A stretch of DNA of 64,000 nucleotides from Ephemerocybe angulata (lineage: Eukaryota; Basidiomycota; Agaricomycetes; Agaricales; Psathyrellaceae), in the NCBI GenBank assembly GCA_013368325.1, contig JAACJK010000010.1:310001-374000 (forward strand). The letters are read 5' to 3'. Of the stretch, positions 62,046-64,000 are shown one piece after another; position 1 is the stretch's first letter, and every line of letters begins with the position of its first letter. The notes beneath the pieces are model-generated. The model saw nothing but the letters and a program-made list of their open reading frames with translations. It searched no databases and had not been told where the DNA came from. A program made the translations under genes and the position numbers.

Positions 62046-62375
62046 TTGTGCGATATACGCGGTGACCCACGGGAGCACCCCGCTGCTAAGCGTCCATTGG
62101 GGAATAAAGCACCTGTCGCTAAGCGACCTTCAGGAAAGGCCCCTGCCGCTAAGCGCCCAGCTGGAAAGAGGGCACCCGCTCCCAAGCGACCTGCTGGAAG
62201 GAAGGCACCTGCGCCCAGGAAAGCATCCAATCCCAAGCGTGCAGGTGCTCCCAAGAAAGCGCCTGCCCCGAAACGCGCTGCTCCTCGCAAGAAAGCACCT
62301 GCTCCCAAACGCGCTGCTCCTCCTCCCAAGAAAGCACCTGCTCCAAAGGCTCCCAAGGCGAAGGGCAGAAAGTAA
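62046..62375 (+). pseudogene. Lysine-rich tail fragment (family copy E)
   Basis: An open frame of about 105 codons is almost pure family tail: AAKRPLGNKAPVAKRPSGKA, RAPAPKRPAGRKAPAPRKAS, KKAPAPKRAAPRKKAPAPKR, ending KAPKAKGRK and a stop. The repeat unit is roughly APxPKR/KKAP. No signal peptide, acidic repeat or helical domain precedes it in the same frame. It is either a 5'-truncated copy or the last exon of an unrecognised gene. Confidence 0.55.
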
Positions 62376-64000
62376 GTGTTGGTGGTATCATCATCTCAAG
62401 TTATGCCGTCGCAGGACTACATAGTCACCATGCACTTCATTTTGCTAAATTCTGGCTCTGAATCTGCTCTTCATCCTTCGCTCCTTGGACATGGAAAAGG
62501 CAAGTTTGTGGTCGTGCAGCGTCAGGGGGAGGCAGCTGAGAAATCCAAAGCCGGGCATACCGTCGTCTGAGCTTGTGTAATGTAGATTCGAATATTGAAG
62601 TACGGTACCCCGAGTTAGTAGAGTAGCACCGAGTAGTCCATCTAATTACCTGAGATCAATCTCGAATTCGCGCGCATTTCGAAGCCTTTGTACCTTCCTT
62701 TTTTGGGATGACACCGTGACACCGACTGTGCCACCCCATTGTTGACGGAGCGAAGTGCCATGGGCATCAGCTCAACCGGGTCCTACATACTATGGTGTGC
62801 CTCTTCTAATCGGGTGAATGGCGAGATGGAGGCGAGGTGAGATTTATCGTCTAACTCGCCGCTTGGTTTCTCATACGTACAATTTTCCCAGCCAAACCGG
62901 ATTGGCCTTGAACTGGCGTAAGCGCTCAGATATAATGCACATATGGGCCCTGATTCGTAGCCGACTTTCGGATAGTCAATGGTGCGAGTGCGAGTTAGAC
63001 GTGAGTAAATTAAAATACTCGTAGTCTTGTGGATGCATGCGCTCCGGGTTACGATGGCATGATTGCAAACACGAGGCGGCTAGCTCGGGTGGTGACTTTG
63101 GCTTGCACCATATGGCAACCAATAGCCCGTACTTGTACAGGCGTTAGTCACGCGCCGAGCCGCATCCCATCATACCATCGGAGTCAAACCGAGGGTCGGG
63201 CGACCACCTCAGTTGCGGCATTGCAGCAATGCGTCGCTCTCAAGTGCGTACATTGCCGTGAAAGAATGAACGGGCAACTTTGTCTTTGGGCTGAGCCTAC
63301 GATGTTAAAGACCGTCCTGTAGGAACGTCAGACCTCCCCGCTAAATTTACAGTAACCCGTGTATCCCGGGCGTCTACGGGTTGCTTACTGAAAGCGTGCG
63401 CAGCAGTACCGAGTCAAAGGCAAGTCAAATATGTCAAAAGCTTGAGTTATCATGGGCGCATCATCCGGCCGTACCTTATCTGATAAATCCTTCGTCATAT
63501 AGAAATAAGCTTTGTGGGCGCTAATTCCAGGGGCTCAGATGACCAACCTGCAAGGAATGCTGTGAATCTGCCACTTTGTCTCTTCCCTCCTTCCTTCCCG
63601 GGGATTTAATTCCGCGTAGGACTACGTCCCCGCTCTGAATTGGGCAAAGATGAGATTTGAGTAGGCATCATATCTCGCCCGCAGGCAATAGATGCTTCTG
63701 AAAGAGGCAATGTCCTTGGGCGCTTAGCGCACCTGACTCGACTCCTTATCCTGTACCTTTGGATGTAAGTAGCTGGCTAAACTACCTAGCTTGCGCACCT
63801 CTACATGGTGTAGATATTGTTGTGGACATAGGCCCAGGCACCTCTCACTTTTCTTTCACAACGGTCTGCATCTTGATTTCCAAGAGCGACAAACGCCGGA
63901 AGCGCCCGCGGCGCACTGCCTTGGACGGACATCCGGGTGGGTCCAGCCACACAGCCCAAACCGGATGGGCGGACTTGGCCAAATCAATAGAAGAAGCATC
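62376..64000. other. Right-end region without recognisable genes
   Basis: 1.6 kb with only short ORFs in all frames and no protein-like signature, RNA gene or repeat that could be supported by eye. Confidence 0.4.

Overview
The window is fungal nuclear DNA, most likely from a mushroom-forming basidiomycete (Agaricomycetes). Genes sit densely on both strands, most are interrupted by many introns of about 45-70 bases with GT/AG borders, and the proteins are typical of that group: F-box families, a wax-synthase-domain O-acyltransferase, and secreted proteins rich in acidic and lysine repeats. No bacterial, viral or organellar block was seen. Exon borders below come from reading splice sites against protein family conservation; they are not transcript-supported.

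Left third (1-23 kb) is mostly housekeeping: the 3' end of PRP8, PANB ketopantoate hydroxymethyltransferase, a G-patch protein, an F-box/leucine-rich protein, a PQ-loop vacuolar transporter, prohibitin 2, the meiotic MutS homologue MSH5, a small orphan gene, TIM9, DAHP synthase (with a GC-AG intron) and TGS1 cap hypermethylase.

Middle (23-51 kb) mixes conserved genes (UFD2 ubiquitin E4, mitochondrial bL35, a prenylated AN1 zinc-finger protein, a histidine-phosphatase-family protein, the NuA4 subunit EAF7) with three amplified families. These are (a) secreted proteins with a histone-H1-like Lys/Ala/Pro-rich tail (two intact genes and two decayed copies here, plus a tail fragment at 62 kb), (b) three F-box paralogues with the same four-exon layout, and (c) two short acidic proteins. 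They recur together as two blocks, 27.7-33.7 kb and 44.0-50.5 kb, which suggests duplication of a multi-gene unit. This is the part of the window most likely to hold undescribed biology. A 359-bp transposon-like element with 39-bp inverted ends and an 8-bp target duplication sits in the shared promoter of UFD2 and bL35m.

Right part (50.7-64 kb): a transcription-kinase-type cyclin with an apparent one-base frameshift, a wax-synthase-domain O-acyltransferase, a NiCoT nickel/cobalt transporter, a short-chain dehydrogenase, a Red1-like zinc-finger protein of nuclear RNA surveillance, the lysine-rich tail fragment, and 1.6 kb with no recognisable gene.

There are no operons. Several neighbours are divergent and share promoters of 0.3-0.7 kb (PANB/G-patch, TIM9/DAHP synthase, UFD2/bL35m, SDR/Red1-like).
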